DNA of 57,513 nucleotides from a virus (IMGVR_UViG_3300017763_000020:1-57513); one strand, 5' to 3'. Shown: positions 44,641-53,117, numbered from the stretch's first letter. Notes: a model not told the origin generated them from the sequence alone. Numbers and translations: made by a program.

Positions 44641-45033
44641 TTATTTTGTTCTGTTAGTTCTTGATTCTTTAACTTGTGCTAACAATTGCTTTCTCTTTTT
44701 CTTATCTTCTCGATAAGTCTCTTTATCTTTAATTGCATTAAGAGCCCATGCCTCTTCTAATAATTCCATTTCAGTAGCATTGTAACCTTGTTCCTTCCAT
44801 GAATTTTTTGCTAGATCCAACGCAGCTTCTAATCTAGTAGCATTTAATTCTTCAATGCGTCTAGTGTTTTCTGCATGCAACTTTTTTCCATATGCAATAT
44901 TTTCAGATCTAACTTTAGATCTAACTTCACCAAAATATGGCATCTTAGCAAGTGCCTTAATAATACCTTGTTGCTTTAAGTAAGCTCTTCTTTGTCTACG
45001 ATTTGGCGTTGCCTGATTTTGTTGTTGTTCCAT
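44641..45033 (-). CDS. Hypothetical basic helical protein, 130 aa
   Basis: A basic, mostly helical protein opening with a Gln/Asn-rich stretch and NRRQRRAYLKQQG, and a lysine-rich C-terminus. No family recognised. It overlaps the upstream gene's end by 38 bases. The overlap start is kept because the RRQRRAYLKQ segment looks like a genuine N-terminus; an alternative start is the Met at residue 31. Possibly nucleic-acid or assembly related. Confidence 0.55.
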   Translation of the reverse strand: MEQQQNQATPNRRQRRAYLKQQGIIKALAKMPYFGEVRSKVRSENIAYGKKLHAENTRRIEELNATRLEAALDLAKNSWKEQGYNATEMELLEEAWALNAIKDKETYREDKKKRKQLLAQVKESRTNRTK

Positions 45034-45592
45034 TATAATAATTTTTAATAAATGATTCTATTTGTTCTTTTAATTGCTCTCTTAGATTATCTATCTGACT
45101 TTCTACTAGCAGCCCTATTTGTGAATTAAGGTCTTTTTTAGTAATATCCATTTGATCTTTAAACAGATCATAAACATCCTTTGAAGGAATGTTAACTTTT
45201 ACTGGCATACTTGCATGATTTTTAGCACTCATTTTTCTGAGCATCTCCATCATAACATTAATTTCACTCGATGCTGGTTCTTGAAACTCAGTAGATCCTT
45301 TTTTCGAAGCAGTGTCAAGTGCTTCTTGATGATCTACATTTTTATCATTCTCAAATACATTAGCTGCAGGATTAAAACCAAGTGCAAGGTAATTTGCATC
45401 TTCCTCATTTCTAGCTAATAATAACATTTCACTTAATAAGTTACGTGCACATCTAGAACCATCATCAAATGCCATAAATTTTGCATCTGACTTGTCTTTG
45501 TCTTCGATAACTATTTTGCCAGCTTTTTCTGTTTTACCCCAAACATAAATATTTGCAGGAGTTTCTTTAATTTCTTTTTGATCTACACTCAT
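44996..45592 (-). CDS. Hypothetical protein, about 198 aa
   Basis: Not recognised. The open frame extends to 45667, but the internal ATG at 45592 (MSVDQKEIKETPANIYVWGK) is preferred: the longer version would overlap the upstream 73-aa gene by 47 bases and lacks an A-rich leader. The middle is acidic and helical, and the C-terminal 60 residues form a long amphipathic helix (SQIDNLREQLKEQIESFIKN). Likely a structural or assembly factor in the tail operon. Confidence 0.55.
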   Translation of the reverse strand: MSVDQKEIKETPANIYVWGKTEKAGKIVIEDKDKSDAKFMAFDDGSRCARNLLSEMLLLARNEEDANYLALGFNPAANVFENDKNVDHQEALDTASKKGSTEFQEPASSEINVMMEMLRKMSAKNHASMPVKVNIPSKDVYDLFKDQMDITKKDLNSQIGLLVESQIDNLREQLKEQIESFIKNYYNGTTTKSGNAKS

Positions 45593-45620
45593 ATCTTCTT
45601 TTATTTCAAGCGGTTTACGC

Positions 45621-45842
45621 TTATTTAGCAGAGTCTGATAAATTAGTGTTAGCAGTTCTACTATCATTATACTCTTGTTTTAAAAATTGTTTAATAAACT
45701 CAATTGAGCCTTCAGGGCCAATGATTGCATCTCTTTTTTGAAAAGGTACACACCATCTTTCTATGAATCTTTGGTTTCCATTATCTTTTAAGAATTGTTT
45801 TAATTCTTCTACTTCTGGTAAATACATTTTATTAAATCCCAT
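45621..45842 (-). CDS. Hypothetical protein, 73 aa
   Basis: Not recognised. Small charged protein with a WCVPFQKRD segment and a C-terminal helix. It sits five bases after the oxygenase-like gene, probably cotranscribed with it. Confidence 0.6.
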   Translation of the reverse strand: MGFNKMYLPEVEELKQFLKDNGNQRFIERWCVPFQKRDAIIGPEGSIEFIKQFLKQEYNDSRTANTNLSDSAK

Positions 45843-45847
45843 ATTTT

Positions 45848-46429
45848 TTATTTTTCTGTGTCAAAGAAGAATGTTTGAAACAATCTTCCATTATTAATAT
45901 CTGTTCCAAAATAATCGAGAGATGTGTGAAATAAATCACCTTGGTAAATCACTAGGCGATTGTATATGTTTCCAATAAAATCTACCATTTCCCATTTTGT
46001 CATGTCTCTAGAGTCTGTATATAGTCTTTCAGTTAGTTGTGTATCTATTTCTCCGTTAGAAAGCCTAGGTATCTTATATAGACCTGTTGCTTTATGTTTA
46101 AAAATTCCAGTTCCGCCCGTAAGTGGCGCATCAGGTGTTAAATATAAAACTCCAGCCCATTTATTATTTTCATCTGCATGAATCCAACTCCTGTCTTCTT
46201 GTGTTGTATATTGAAAAGCTCCTGTATATTCTTCAGTTAACCATGTTATTTTGCCATGAAGAGGTTCTATATGATCTGAAACATAACCTTTAATACTATC
46301 ATTTAAAAAAGGAAGAGTTCTGTTTCCGGGAAAATTACCACTAACATTATATTCTTGTGAAAGTGCAAATTCTCTAACCTCATCTGGGTTTTCATAAAAG
46401 TCGTCAATGATTATTGATGTGTACGCCAT
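45848..46429 (-). CDS. 2-oxoglutarate/Fe(II) oxygenase-like protein
   Basis: 193 aa. It has an H-x-D pair in SWIHADENNKWAGVLYLTPD (H84, D86), a distal H168 in IYQGDLFHTSLDYFG, and R182 in NNGRLFQTFF. This matches the Fe- and 2-oxoglutarate-binding set of the cupin-like 2OG oxygenases (resembling DUF6445-type proteins). Substrate unknown; marine phages often carry such enzymes, and possible targets are host or virion proteins, nucleic acids or small molecules. It overlaps the helicase gene by one base. The family is likely, activity unproven. Confidence 0.65.
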   Translation of the reverse strand: MAYTSIIIDDFYENPDEVREFALSQEYNVSGNFPGNRTLPFLNDSIKGYVSDHIEPLHGKITWLTEEYTGAFQYTTQEDRSWIHADENNKWAGVLYLTPDAPLTGGTGIFKHKATGLYKIPRLSNGEIDTQLTERLYTDSRDMTKWEMVDFIGNIYNRLVIYQGDLFHTSLDYFGTDINNGRLFQTFFFDTEK

Positions 46430-48159
46430 TATTTTATAGTTTTAAGCCTTTCTAAAAAGGATGGAGGGAAGAATCCCTTCTTATTTATCAGGTTTTTAAA
46501 GCTAGCATCTAGGATGTATGTAATAGCCCAATCATTCTCACTTCTTACTGACCTTCCAACACCTTGCATTACACTAATGCCCGTTTTCCAATCATACCAC
46601 TCGTTTGATTTATTTAATTTAGCTTTGATTAATGGTTCATTTAAATTAGGATACGGTACTTTAAAAAATATTTGAAATCTACTTGTATCATCCTTAAGAT
46701 CTAAGCCTTCTAATAAAGATGGTCCCATTAATACACCATTTTCTTTTTTCTTAAATAATTCAATCATACCAGCTTTTTCTTTAGAATTTTCATAGTCCAT
46801 AATTCTAAAAGGATGCTTAGTGTTTTGTTTAATATAGTTAGTAAACTCATATGATCCAGTGTGAATGATACCGCGCTGACCCTTATGTTTATCTATGATT
46901 TGATCTAAGATAGCAACAACATGTGGCAAACTCTTGACTTTCTCTCTATATGTTAGTTTGTGCCTGTTTATAAAAACAACCGGAGACTTTTCATAATTGA
47001 ATACATTATCTAATCTAATAAATTGTGCATTTTTAATTCCCATTATTTTTACAAAAGATCTTGGATCTCCAATGGTTGCACTCATAAATACTTTAAATCC
47101 TGATTTATCATGTAAGTATTTGTTTATCATGAGTGCCTCTTCAACACATTTAAATGTAGACTCTTCTTCTCTTTGATCAAGTACCATTTTATCTATACCT
47201 ACTGATTTTATAAGAGCAACATAATCGTTAATTTTACAATGAGTGTCTTTTAGTCTGTCAAAGATACCGAAAGCTTTTTGCCAATCTCTTGGAAGTGTTT
47301 GACTTTTATACCTAAGTTTAGCGGCTTTATTACCTTCATTTCTGATTTTACCATATATTTTAAGAATAGCATCGAATTCTTGTAATGCCTCAAACACGGT
47401 AGATTTATCTCCTTTCATTAAATCATTAACAAGACTTGTTAGTTTACCGCGAGTATATGCGCTACTACCAAAACCTTGCTTATTTGAAAATCTAGTAGCT
47501 TCTAGTATTTTATCTACTAACGAAGGATCAACTCTAGGGCTAAAATGTCCTTGAACAATCTCATCTATTTTATGTGCTTCATCGAAAAACACAAAATCTC
47601 TTTTTTCAAACGGGACAGGTCTATCATCTAGTTTCATTTTGGCGTCAACGTAATTTCTTTGAATTAACCAGAATGCATAATTTAATAAAGCTATCGGTTG
47701 ATCAATTGCTCTAGATCTATTTTGTAAATATTCACAAGAACTATAACAAGATAATTCTTTAGCAGCTTCATATCCCATTCCCTTTAGTTTACAATCTCCT
47801 AATGAGAATGGTAAACCATTTACACTACATTCATAATTGTCTACACCTCTAATAGATGGCCAATTTAATTTAAGTCTCATGAAATCTGATTCGTACTGAT
47901 CTTGTAATGTCAAATCACTAGTTACTAAGTAACCTCGTTTACCCATTTCTTTCATGACATAAGAAGACCACATTGCTATAAGCGATTTTCCGCTTCCAGT
48001 CGGTGCATCTATTACAACTGTAGAATCAGGATCTTTTTTATATGCTTCACATATTTTGGTTATGATTTCTCTTTGGTTTTTTCTAAATTTAAAACCTATT
48101 CCAAATGTGTTAGCCTCTAAGGCACTGTCTATGATTTGATCTATAGATCGTTCCAGCAT
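46429..48159 (-). CDS. DinG/XPD-family helicase with Fe-S cluster motif
   Basis: 576-aa superfamily 2 DNA helicase. A Walker A DAPTGSGKSL (51-60), DEAH box (193-196) and a late motif QGVGRSVRSEN are present. Between motifs I and II are four cysteines (C111, C123, C138, C142), the arrangement that holds a 4Fe-4S cluster in XPD, Rad3 and DinG. Such enzymes unwind 5'-3' and help with R-loops, repair or forks. T4 has no close equivalent. It overlaps the dCMP deaminase gene by 19 bases, so the two are coupled. Identity of the superfamily is strong, precise role open. Confidence 0.82.
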   Translation of the reverse strand: MLERSIDQIIDSALEANTFGIGFKFRKNQREIITKICEAYKKDPDSTVVIDAPTGSGKSLIAMWSSYVMKEMGKRGYLVTSDLTLQDQYESDFMRLKLNWPSIRGVDNYECSVNGLPFSLGDCKLKGMGYEAAKELSCYSSCEYLQNRSRAIDQPIALLNYAFWLIQRNYVDAKMKLDDRPVPFEKRDFVFFDEAHKIDEIVQGHFSPRVDPSLVDKILEATRFSNKQGFGSSAYTRGKLTSLVNDLMKGDKSTVFEALQEFDAILKIYGKIRNEGNKAAKLRYKSQTLPRDWQKAFGIFDRLKDTHCKINDYVALIKSVGIDKMVLDQREEESTFKCVEEALMINKYLHDKSGFKVFMSATIGDPRSFVKIMGIKNAQFIRLDNVFNYEKSPVVFINRHKLTYREKVKSLPHVVAILDQIIDKHKGQRGIIHTGSYEFTNYIKQNTKHPFRIMDYENSKEKAGMIELFKKKENGVLMGPSLLEGLDLKDDTSRFQIFFKVPYPNLNEPLIKAKLNKSNEWYDWKTGISVMQGVGRSVRSENDWAITYILDASFKNLINKKGFFPPSFLERLKTIK

Positions 48160-48647
48160 ACAACTTCTTTTACGGTAATACCTGCTTTTTCTAGTAATTC
48201 TACTCCAGTCATATCTCTATAACTTTCTGAATAAAATACTCTTGCAATACCTGATTGAATAATTAATTTTGCGCAGTCAAAGCAAGGTGACATTGTTACG
48301 TACATGTCTGCACCTTCTGAAGAAAGCGTAGAACGACTTATTTTTGCCAATGCATTTGATTCTGCGTGTAAGACTTCTCTTTTAGTTACTTCTTTAGAAC
48401 AACAACCATCTTCACAGTCATAGCCCTTTTCTTCTAAAACTTTCTTATGATTTGCATTATCAATATCTCTGACTTGCACCTCTTCGCAATCGTTCTCAAA
48501 ATTGTAAGGCGTTCCGTTATATCCTGTTGATATAATTTGTGTATCTTTTACAATAATACAACCAACGCGTCTACGTTTAGCATAAGAAAGCTTAGATATT
48601 TGGTAAGCCATCTGCATGTATATTAAGTCTACTGGTATTCTAGGCAT
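48141..48647 (-). CDS. cd: Deoxycytidylate (dCMP) deaminase
   Basis: 168 aa; converts dCMP to dUMP, the thymidylate precursor. It has the zinc-dependent deaminase signature: HAES (H94, E96) and PCFDC (C122, C125), with an N-terminal GCIIVKDTQIISTGYNGTP segment. T4 Cd is 193 aa. Additional Cys (C78, C82, C83) in a loop may bind a second zinc as in T4 Cd. Overlaps the helicase gene. It begins only about 10 bases after a terminator-like hairpin. Confidence 0.9.
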   Translation of the reverse strand: MPRIPVDLIYMQMAYQISKLSYAKRRRVGCIIVKDTQIISTGYNGTPYNFENDCEEVQVRDIDNANHKKVLEEKGYDCEDGCCSKEVTKREVLHAESNALAKISRSTLSSEGADMYVTMSPCFDCAKLIIQSGIARVFYSESYRDMTGVELLEKAGITVKEVVCWNDL

Positions 48648-48656
48648 ATCTCGTTA

Positions 48657-48689
48657 AAATAAAAAAGTCCATGTATTATACACGGACTT
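48657..48689 (-). terminator. Rho-independent terminator
   Basis: On the minus strand an 11-base stem (AAGTCCGTGTA / TACATGGACTT with one G-T pair) and a three-base loop are followed directly by six T and more AT. It is 30 bases after the 98-aa gene and ends it. Downstream the dCMP deaminase starts within about 10 bases, so some read-through or a closely placed promoter is needed. Confidence 0.8.
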
Positions 48690-48719
48690 CTTAAAAAGTT
48701 TATTAAAATGTGTGCCTGT

Positions 48720-49016
48720 TTATGACCAACCCTCTCCAAATTCAAGACAGTCTGCGAACTGTTCTACCGTTTCGATTTCTTGGGTTTGTTCTACATAAGA
48801 ACCATCTTCAGCTTCTGCCCATACGTTTTTACCGTTCCAAAAGAACGTAAACGCCGCATCATGACCGAATGGATTTTCCATTTCTGCAGTTTCAACTGAG
48901 ATTTCACCGCCATTACCATCGACGTTTTTAAATCCCATTGCTACTAGTTCTTTAGCTGCTCGTTTTGAGTTAAATCTTTCGTTAACAAACTGTTCAAATA
49001 ATCTTACGTGTTTCAT
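48720..49016 (-). CDS. Putative capsid-targeted internal protein, 98 aa
   Basis: Small acidic protein of unknown function. Its N-terminus MKHVRLFEQFVNERF is of the same type as those of the 232-aa and 196-aa proteins at 53-54 kb and resembles the T4 capsid-targeting sequence, with candidate cleavage after E13 (V-N-E). The remaining 85 residues are compact, with FTFFWNGKNVWAEAEDGSYV in the middle. An AGGA ribosome-site-like sequence precedes the start, unusual in this window. It lies directly downstream of the acidic core-like gene and is followed by a terminator. Confidence 0.6.
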   Translation of the reverse strand: MKHVRLFEQFVNERFNSKRAAKELVAMGFKNVDGNGGEISVETAEMENPFGHDAAFTFFWNGKNVWAEAEDGSYVEQTQEIETVEQFADCLEFGEGWS

Positions 49017-49033
49017 AATTCCTCGCGGTATTT

Positions 49034-49588
49034 TTATGCTTCGTCTTCTTCAGCCGCTCCTCTTGGATCTCCAGTAAATGCTTCTCTACATTGATCTATT
49101 TTATTACAGTAGGCTTCTTTCATTTCATTCATCATAGCCTCGTAAGTTTCATTAGCCATTTCAATATCTTCGTTAATCTTTTCGTAAGCTTCTTCTAATG
49201 CTTGAGCAGCTAGAGTAGCCGCTAGTGCAGCATTTTCTTTCATGTATGTTTCCAATGTGTGGTCTTCGTAATCATCACCACTGAATTCACATGCTTCCAT
49301 TACAACACTCTTGTAAGTTTTAACCATTTGTTCAGCAACCTTTAGTGCCTCTTCAGATTCTTCAGTTCCTTGTTCGTCTTCCTCTTCAGCTTCTTCTGTT
49401 TCTTCAACGTCATCAGCGTCTGCTACTTCTTTCTCCTCATCCTCTTCAACTTCTTCGTCGTTAAAATCTTCAACATCATCAGTTTCTCCTTCTGGTGCTG
49501 GGTACCCTTCTGGGTTTTCGTGTTCTCCTACGTCAGAACCTTTAAGATTCTTACTGTAATCCTCGAACGATAATATTTGTTTTGCCAT
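49034..49588 (-). CDS. Very acidic prohead-core-like protein, 184 aa
   Basis: Residues 20-80 are almost entirely Glu, Asp, Val and Ala (for example VEEDEEKEVADADDVEETEE), and the rest is helical (LAATLAAQALEEAYEKINED). Such extreme acidity is typical of T4 prohead core proteins like gp67, and of proteins that exclude nucleic acid or pack around DNA ends. The N-terminus, MAKQILSFEDYSKNL, is of a different type from the MK-leader. It lies between the 1161-aa protein and the 98-aa leader protein, fitting a prohead-core cluster. Role inferred. Confidence 0.55.
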   Translation of the reverse strand: MAKQILSFEDYSKNLKGSDVGEHENPEGYPAPEGETDDVEDFNDEEVEEDEEKEVADADDVEETEEAEEEDEQGTEESEEALKVAEQMVKTYKSVVMEACEFSGDDYEDHTLETYMKENAALAATLAAQALEEAYEKINEDIEMANETYEAMMNEMKEAYCNKIDQCREAFTGDPRGAAEEDEA

Positions 49589-49612
49589 AATATTTTATTA
49601 TTGTTTTCTTTT

Positions 49613-49622
49613 ATTATATATC
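49613..49622 (-). promoter_or_regulatory. GATATATAAT promoter-like motif
   Basis: Minus-strand TTTGATATATAATAAAAG, 24 bases before the start of the acidic core-like gene, in the 43-base gap after the 1161-aa gene. It may boost expression of the acidic and 98-aa genes. Confidence 0.55.
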
Positions 49623-49631
49623 AAACCCAAT

Positions 49632-52600
49632 TTATAAAGTTTCGATATTGTTATCTTTCATCCATACCGCTAACTTTTCAGTAGTACTATTGAATATTCT
49701 GCTTCGCTTAGTATCTAAGCCATGATTATTAAAATACTCTTTTGCTAGATAGTAACTTGGCTCTATTGATTCACCGTTTACTTGCATATCTTCTATGTGT
49801 CTGATAATCTCTAAACAAATCGTAGCAGCTTGCCAAAAGAAAGCACTATATCCGGTTAAATCATTATAGAATCTATTTATAAATTCAGAACCGTTTTTAC
49901 CAAATTCTTTTTCTCTCTTCTTTGAATCAGCATTTATAGGGAAAAACTTCTTACCAAAAGAATTAATCCAAATGATCATGTTTTGAGATTCAGAATCATA
50001 CACTGGTTCCATTAATCCTTGCTTAATAATTTCTTTACGTTGTTCCTCAATCCACTTAGGATATTTAATCTTGCCATTCTCTTTAATCCATTTATTATAC
50101 GTGTAACCATCTACACCTTCATTAAGTACTTTAACATACTTAAGTTTTTTAGATTCAACGAATTTTTCAGGATCATCTTGCATTACATTCTTTTCTAAAA
50201 ATGCTGCATCAACATTAAATGATTTGTCTATTTTCTTGATCAATTTAGCCATATTACCTAAAGAAATACCAGCTTCTTTCATGGCATCCTTTATTTTAAT
50301 ACTTCCATCTACAACTCTTTTAGCATATCCCATTGGTGAGAATTTACCTTCATTCATTCCTAGTAATCTTTCTCTTTCTTGCTCTAATGCTTGAAGAGTT
50401 TCATTATCTAATGGTTCACCATTTCCACCTTCTTCGTCTTCGATCTGTTGATCAATAACTTTAATAGCTTTTTTGATAGCAGACTTAGACATGCCTTCAG
50501 TAACTACAGATTCTTCAAGAGTTGAAACAAAGTCAAATAATATTTTACCTTCTGTTCTACCTCTTAAATCAATTAAAAGTTCTTCAGAGGCTGGACCCAT
50601 GTTTTTCCAACGTTTATCTGTTTTTTGAATCCTTCCTAATTTAGGTTCTTCTTGAAAAACATAAATCATTTGTAATTTATCTTCTAATCTAATACCAACA
50701 GCATCACCTTCTCTTTTTGAAAAGTAAATGTCACCATCATTTCCTGGTTTAGAAAAATCAGTTGATGTGTGTTTATCTTTTTCATTAACTACAGATTCCT
50801 TTATACCTCGCTTTTTAATTTCTTTTTCTATATTTTTAATTAATGTACCAGATACCTCTCTTATATTAGCAGGTCCAGTTTTTAAATGGTCTAGAGTTGC
50901 TATTAAATCAGTATCTGACATATCTTTAAGATTTTTATTTTCATTAACTACAGATTCATCAACGTCAACTGTTGCAAGTTTAGTAATATCTTTATATTGA
51001 TATAAGAAACCAATAATAGGATATTTATCGCCATCAGTAACTTTATAACCTACAGCATTCTTGTTAGTCTTAGGAGGATTAGGTATGTTTACTCTTTTCA
51101 TATCGTCTCCTTTAAATATAAAGGGAGCCATAAAACTCTTTTTAGGAGCATAATCAGTTTCAATTATTTCCCATTCACCAAATCCAGTTTTGATCTTATC
51201 ACCTACTTTAAATTTATCGGTAATATACTTCTCAGCTTCATTAAGTGGTTTAATGTACTTTAGTTGGTTTGACTCTTTCATGTTGTCTATTTCTTTTGAT
51301 TTTTTCATTGCCCAATCAACACCTTCGTCTCCACCCCAGATTAACCAAGAAACATATCCTTTGTCTTTCCACGGTGTTCCTTTTAATTCTGCTTTTATTG
51401 ATGAATTTTTTCTGTGTCTATTAAACGATGCCATTCTCTTTACAGTATCAGCTGAGATCTTTTCACCTTTAGCTAATTGATTTGCTCTTGTCCACCCAAC
51501 TGCAGTACCTGCATCTACTTCATCTCTTCCATGCTCATCTCTCCAGTCAAGTGCTTTTTTTGCATTCTTTTTGGCAGCAGCGGGATAATCGTTGTAAGTA
51601 TCTTCCTCGTTTATCATTGATTCTCCTAAAGATGGTGCGTTATCTGTTCCACATTTATGACAAGTATACATGTCATCTCCGCCATCCTGCTTTAACCAAG
51701 TCCATGAGCAATTGCCACATGTTATATTGTTAGGTGATTCAGATTCTTTCGACGGCTTTGAATGTTTGAATTTACCCAATTTATCGCTTAATCCAATTTC
51801 TGATTCTACACCTTCTTTAAGTCCTTTGTCATGACCACCATCTCTAACTTCTTTAGCAACATCTTTGTCTGCTCCACCCCATGTACCGTCACCTTTAGTT
51901 AAAAATGCATTTACTCGTGCATATCCCCATTGTTGTTCACTTGCACCTGGCCTGTGACCAGTTTTCCACGCGGCCATACCTCTTCTCATTATGATTCTAA
52001 TTAAACCAATTGGTACTCCAGTTTCTTCAGCCTTAGTTTTAAGAGCAGTTTCTATTTTAGCATCGGCTATTTTACCTCTATCGCCTTCTGCCTTTTCTTC
52101 ATTAATATTAGATTCATTATACGTATCATTTGGAAAAACCCAACCTATTGCGATATCACCTATTTGTTTCTCAATGGCACGCCATTGTCTTCCCCAATAT
52201 TTCTTATTAGCAATTGCAAAAGTAGCTTCATCATGTTCAACTTTATATGCTGGATTGTTTTTATTATCTTCAAATTCAAATTCGTATCCAGCTGCTTTTA
52301 ATTCTTTTCCAATATTTTCAAAATTACCAGCCTTTTCTACTGCGTTAAACCAATCATTGAGTGCAAAAGCATAAGGCTTAGCCTTTTCAGATATTTCTAC
52401 TGATTCATCTTTTTTATCACCATATAATTCGTGATATTTTTTGACATGTTTAGAAGTTTTTACTTCACCTTTAGCTTTGGCCTCTTTGTCACCTGGTAAT
52501 TCTTTATAAGCATCTGGATCGTCATCGTCCATTTCAGCTTGCTTTTTCATTTTATCTTCTTTTTTCTCTTCATCATCGTCATCTAAACCTCTCATATATG

Positions 52601-53117
52601 GATCTGGTCCTGGTTTTGCATCTGCTTCAGCGACTGCAAATTGACTGTCGTTATAAAGAGCTTCTAGCCATTCTAAAAATTCTGGTGTTTTCTTCATTAC
52701 CTTTTTATGTCCGTACTCTTTGAAGAATTCTTTTTGAAAAGAATCAAAGTTTTTATGGTTGTTAATCATCTGGTGTATATCAGACATAACACCTTCTAAT
52801 ATTGTAATTGGTCTATTTTCCATTTCTTCTATATCTATGTCTTTGGTTGTTTTTTCTTTTTTCTTAGCAGTGTCTATTTTAGCTTTAAGTATTTCAGCCT
52901 GCTTTTGCAACATTAATTTTTCAGCTTCGCTTTCAGATTGTCTAAGTTGTATCTTTGCTAATGAAGCTTGCATTTTTCCAGAAGGTTCTTCAGAATCTGC
53001 CATTTCTTTGGCTTTACTAATAGCATCCTCTTTTTTAGAAACCAGTTTACCAATCTTTTTATTGATGTCCTTAACTTTGCTTTTTACGCTAGGCGCCTTT
53101 TCATTAATGTATTTCAT
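49632..53117 (-). CDS. Putative capsid-internal polyprotein with many prohead-protease-like sites, 1161 aa
   Basis: Segmented protein. Candidate cleavage sites of type [ILV]-x-E follow E6, E108, E244, E340, E435, E504, E627, E726, E779, E874 and E1000, plus M-N-E923. Many sit in E-S-x-[IV]-[NTS]-E, or in KY[IV]KxLNE (621-627, 994-1000), close to the leaders of the neighbouring proteins. Segments include a coiled coil (7-108), an RRGMAAWKTGHRPGASEQQW region (378-397), a zinc ribbon (C467, C470, C486, C489), and a GWTRANQLAKGEKISADTVK plus YVSWLIWGGDEGVDWAM region (541-604); the last three resemble segments of other phage head-associated proteins. No enzyme motif is obvious. It overlaps the upstream gene by four bases. 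Segmentation is seen; processing is inferred. Confidence 0.75.
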   Translation of the reverse strand: MKYINEKAPSVKSKVKDINKKIGKLVSKKEDAISKAKEMADSEEPSGKMQASLAKIQLRQSESEAEKLMLQKQAEILKAKIDTAKKKEKTTKDIDIEEMENRPITILEGVMSDIHQMINNHKNFDSFQKEFFKEYGHKKVMKKTPEFLEWLEALYNDSQFAVAEADAKPGPDPYMRGLDDDDEEKKEDKMKKQAEMDDDDPDAYKELPGDKEAKAKGEVKTSKHVKKYHELYGDKKDESVEISEKAKPYAFALNDWFNAVEKAGNFENIGKELKAAGYEFEFEDNKNNPAYKVEHDEATFAIANKKYWGRQWRAIEKQIGDIAIGWVFPNDTYNESNINEEKAEGDRGKIADAKIETALKTKAEETGVPIGLIRIIMRRGMAAWKTGHRPGASEQQWGYARVNAFLTKGDGTWGGADKDVAKEVRDGGHDKGLKEGVESEIGLSDKLGKFKHSKPSKESESPNNITCGNCSWTWLKQDGGDDMYTCHKCGTDNAPSLGESMINEEDTYNDYPAAAKKNAKKALDWRDEHGRDEVDAGTAVGWTRANQLAKGEKISADTVKRMASFNRHRKNSSIKAELKGTPWKDKGYVSWLIWGGDEGVDWAMKKSKEIDNMKESNQLKYIKPLNEAEKYITDKFKVGDKIKTGFGEWEIIETDYAPKKSFMAPFIFKGDDMKRVNIPNPPKTNKNAVGYKVTDGDKYPIIGFLYQYKDITKLATVDVDESVVNENKNLKDMSDTDLIATLDHLKTGPANIREVSGTLIKNIEKEIKKRGIKESVVNEKDKHTSTDFSKPGNDGDIYFSKREGDAVGIRLEDKLQMIYVFQEEPKLGRIQKTDKRWKNMGPASEELLIDLRGRTEGKILFDFVSTLEESVVTEGMSKSAIKKAIKVIDQQIEDEEGGNGEPLDNETLQALEQERERLLGMNEGKFSPMGYAKRVVDGSIKIKDAMKEAGISLGNMAKLIKKIDKSFNVDAAFLEKNVMQDDPEKFVESKKLKYVKVLNEGVDGYTYNKWIKENGKIKYPKWIEEQRKEIIKQGLMEPVYDSESQNMIIWINSFGKKFFPINADSKKREKEFGKNGSEFINRFYNDLTGYSAFFWQAATICLEIIRHIEDMQVNGESIEPSYYLAKEYFNNHGLDTKRSRIFNSTTEKLAVWMKDNNIETL
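50118..50156 (-). repeat. Polyprotein leader-like repeat, KYVKVLNE copy
   Basis: Encodes residues 988-1000, ES-KKLKYVKVLNE, followed by G. Matches the copy at 51237-51275 (ES-NQLKYIKPLNE) and resembles the leader of the adjacent 196-aa protein. Confidence 0.75.
50496..50513 (-). repeat. ESVVTE-coding repeat
   Basis: 18-base segment encoding residues 869-874 (ESVVTE). Differs by one base from the identical copies at 50781-50798 and 50940-50957. Confidence 0.8.
50781..50798 (-). repeat. ESVVNE-coding repeat
   Basis: 18-base segment encoding residues 774-779 (ESVVNE), identical in DNA to 50940-50957. Confidence 0.85.
50940..50957 (-). repeat. ESVVNE-coding repeat
   Basis: 18-base segment encoding residues 721-726 (ESVVNE), identical to 50781-50798. 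The sequence on either side encodes unrelated residues, so the conserved unit is the motif itself. Confidence 0.85.
51237..51275 (-). repeat. Polyprotein leader-like repeat, KYIKPLNE copy
   Basis: Encodes residues 615-627, ES-NQLKYIKPLNE, followed by A. It parallels residues 988-1000 and looks like a relic of an N-terminal leader of a once separate gene. Confidence 0.75.
51606..51623 (-). repeat. ESMINE-coding motif
   Basis: Encodes residues 499-504 (ESMINE), between the zinc-ribbon segment and the next segment of the polyprotein. Confidence 0.7.
52098..52115 (-). repeat. ESNINE-coding motif
   Basis: Encodes residues 335-340 (ESNINE), at the boundary before the GHRPGASEQQW-containing segment. 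Confidence 0.7.

Noticed and set aside
45593-45667. Longer start for the 44996 gene
   Set aside because: The longer version overlaps the upstream gene by 47 bases and begins with an unlikely hydrophobic stretch; MSVDQKE at 45592 has a normal A-rich leader.
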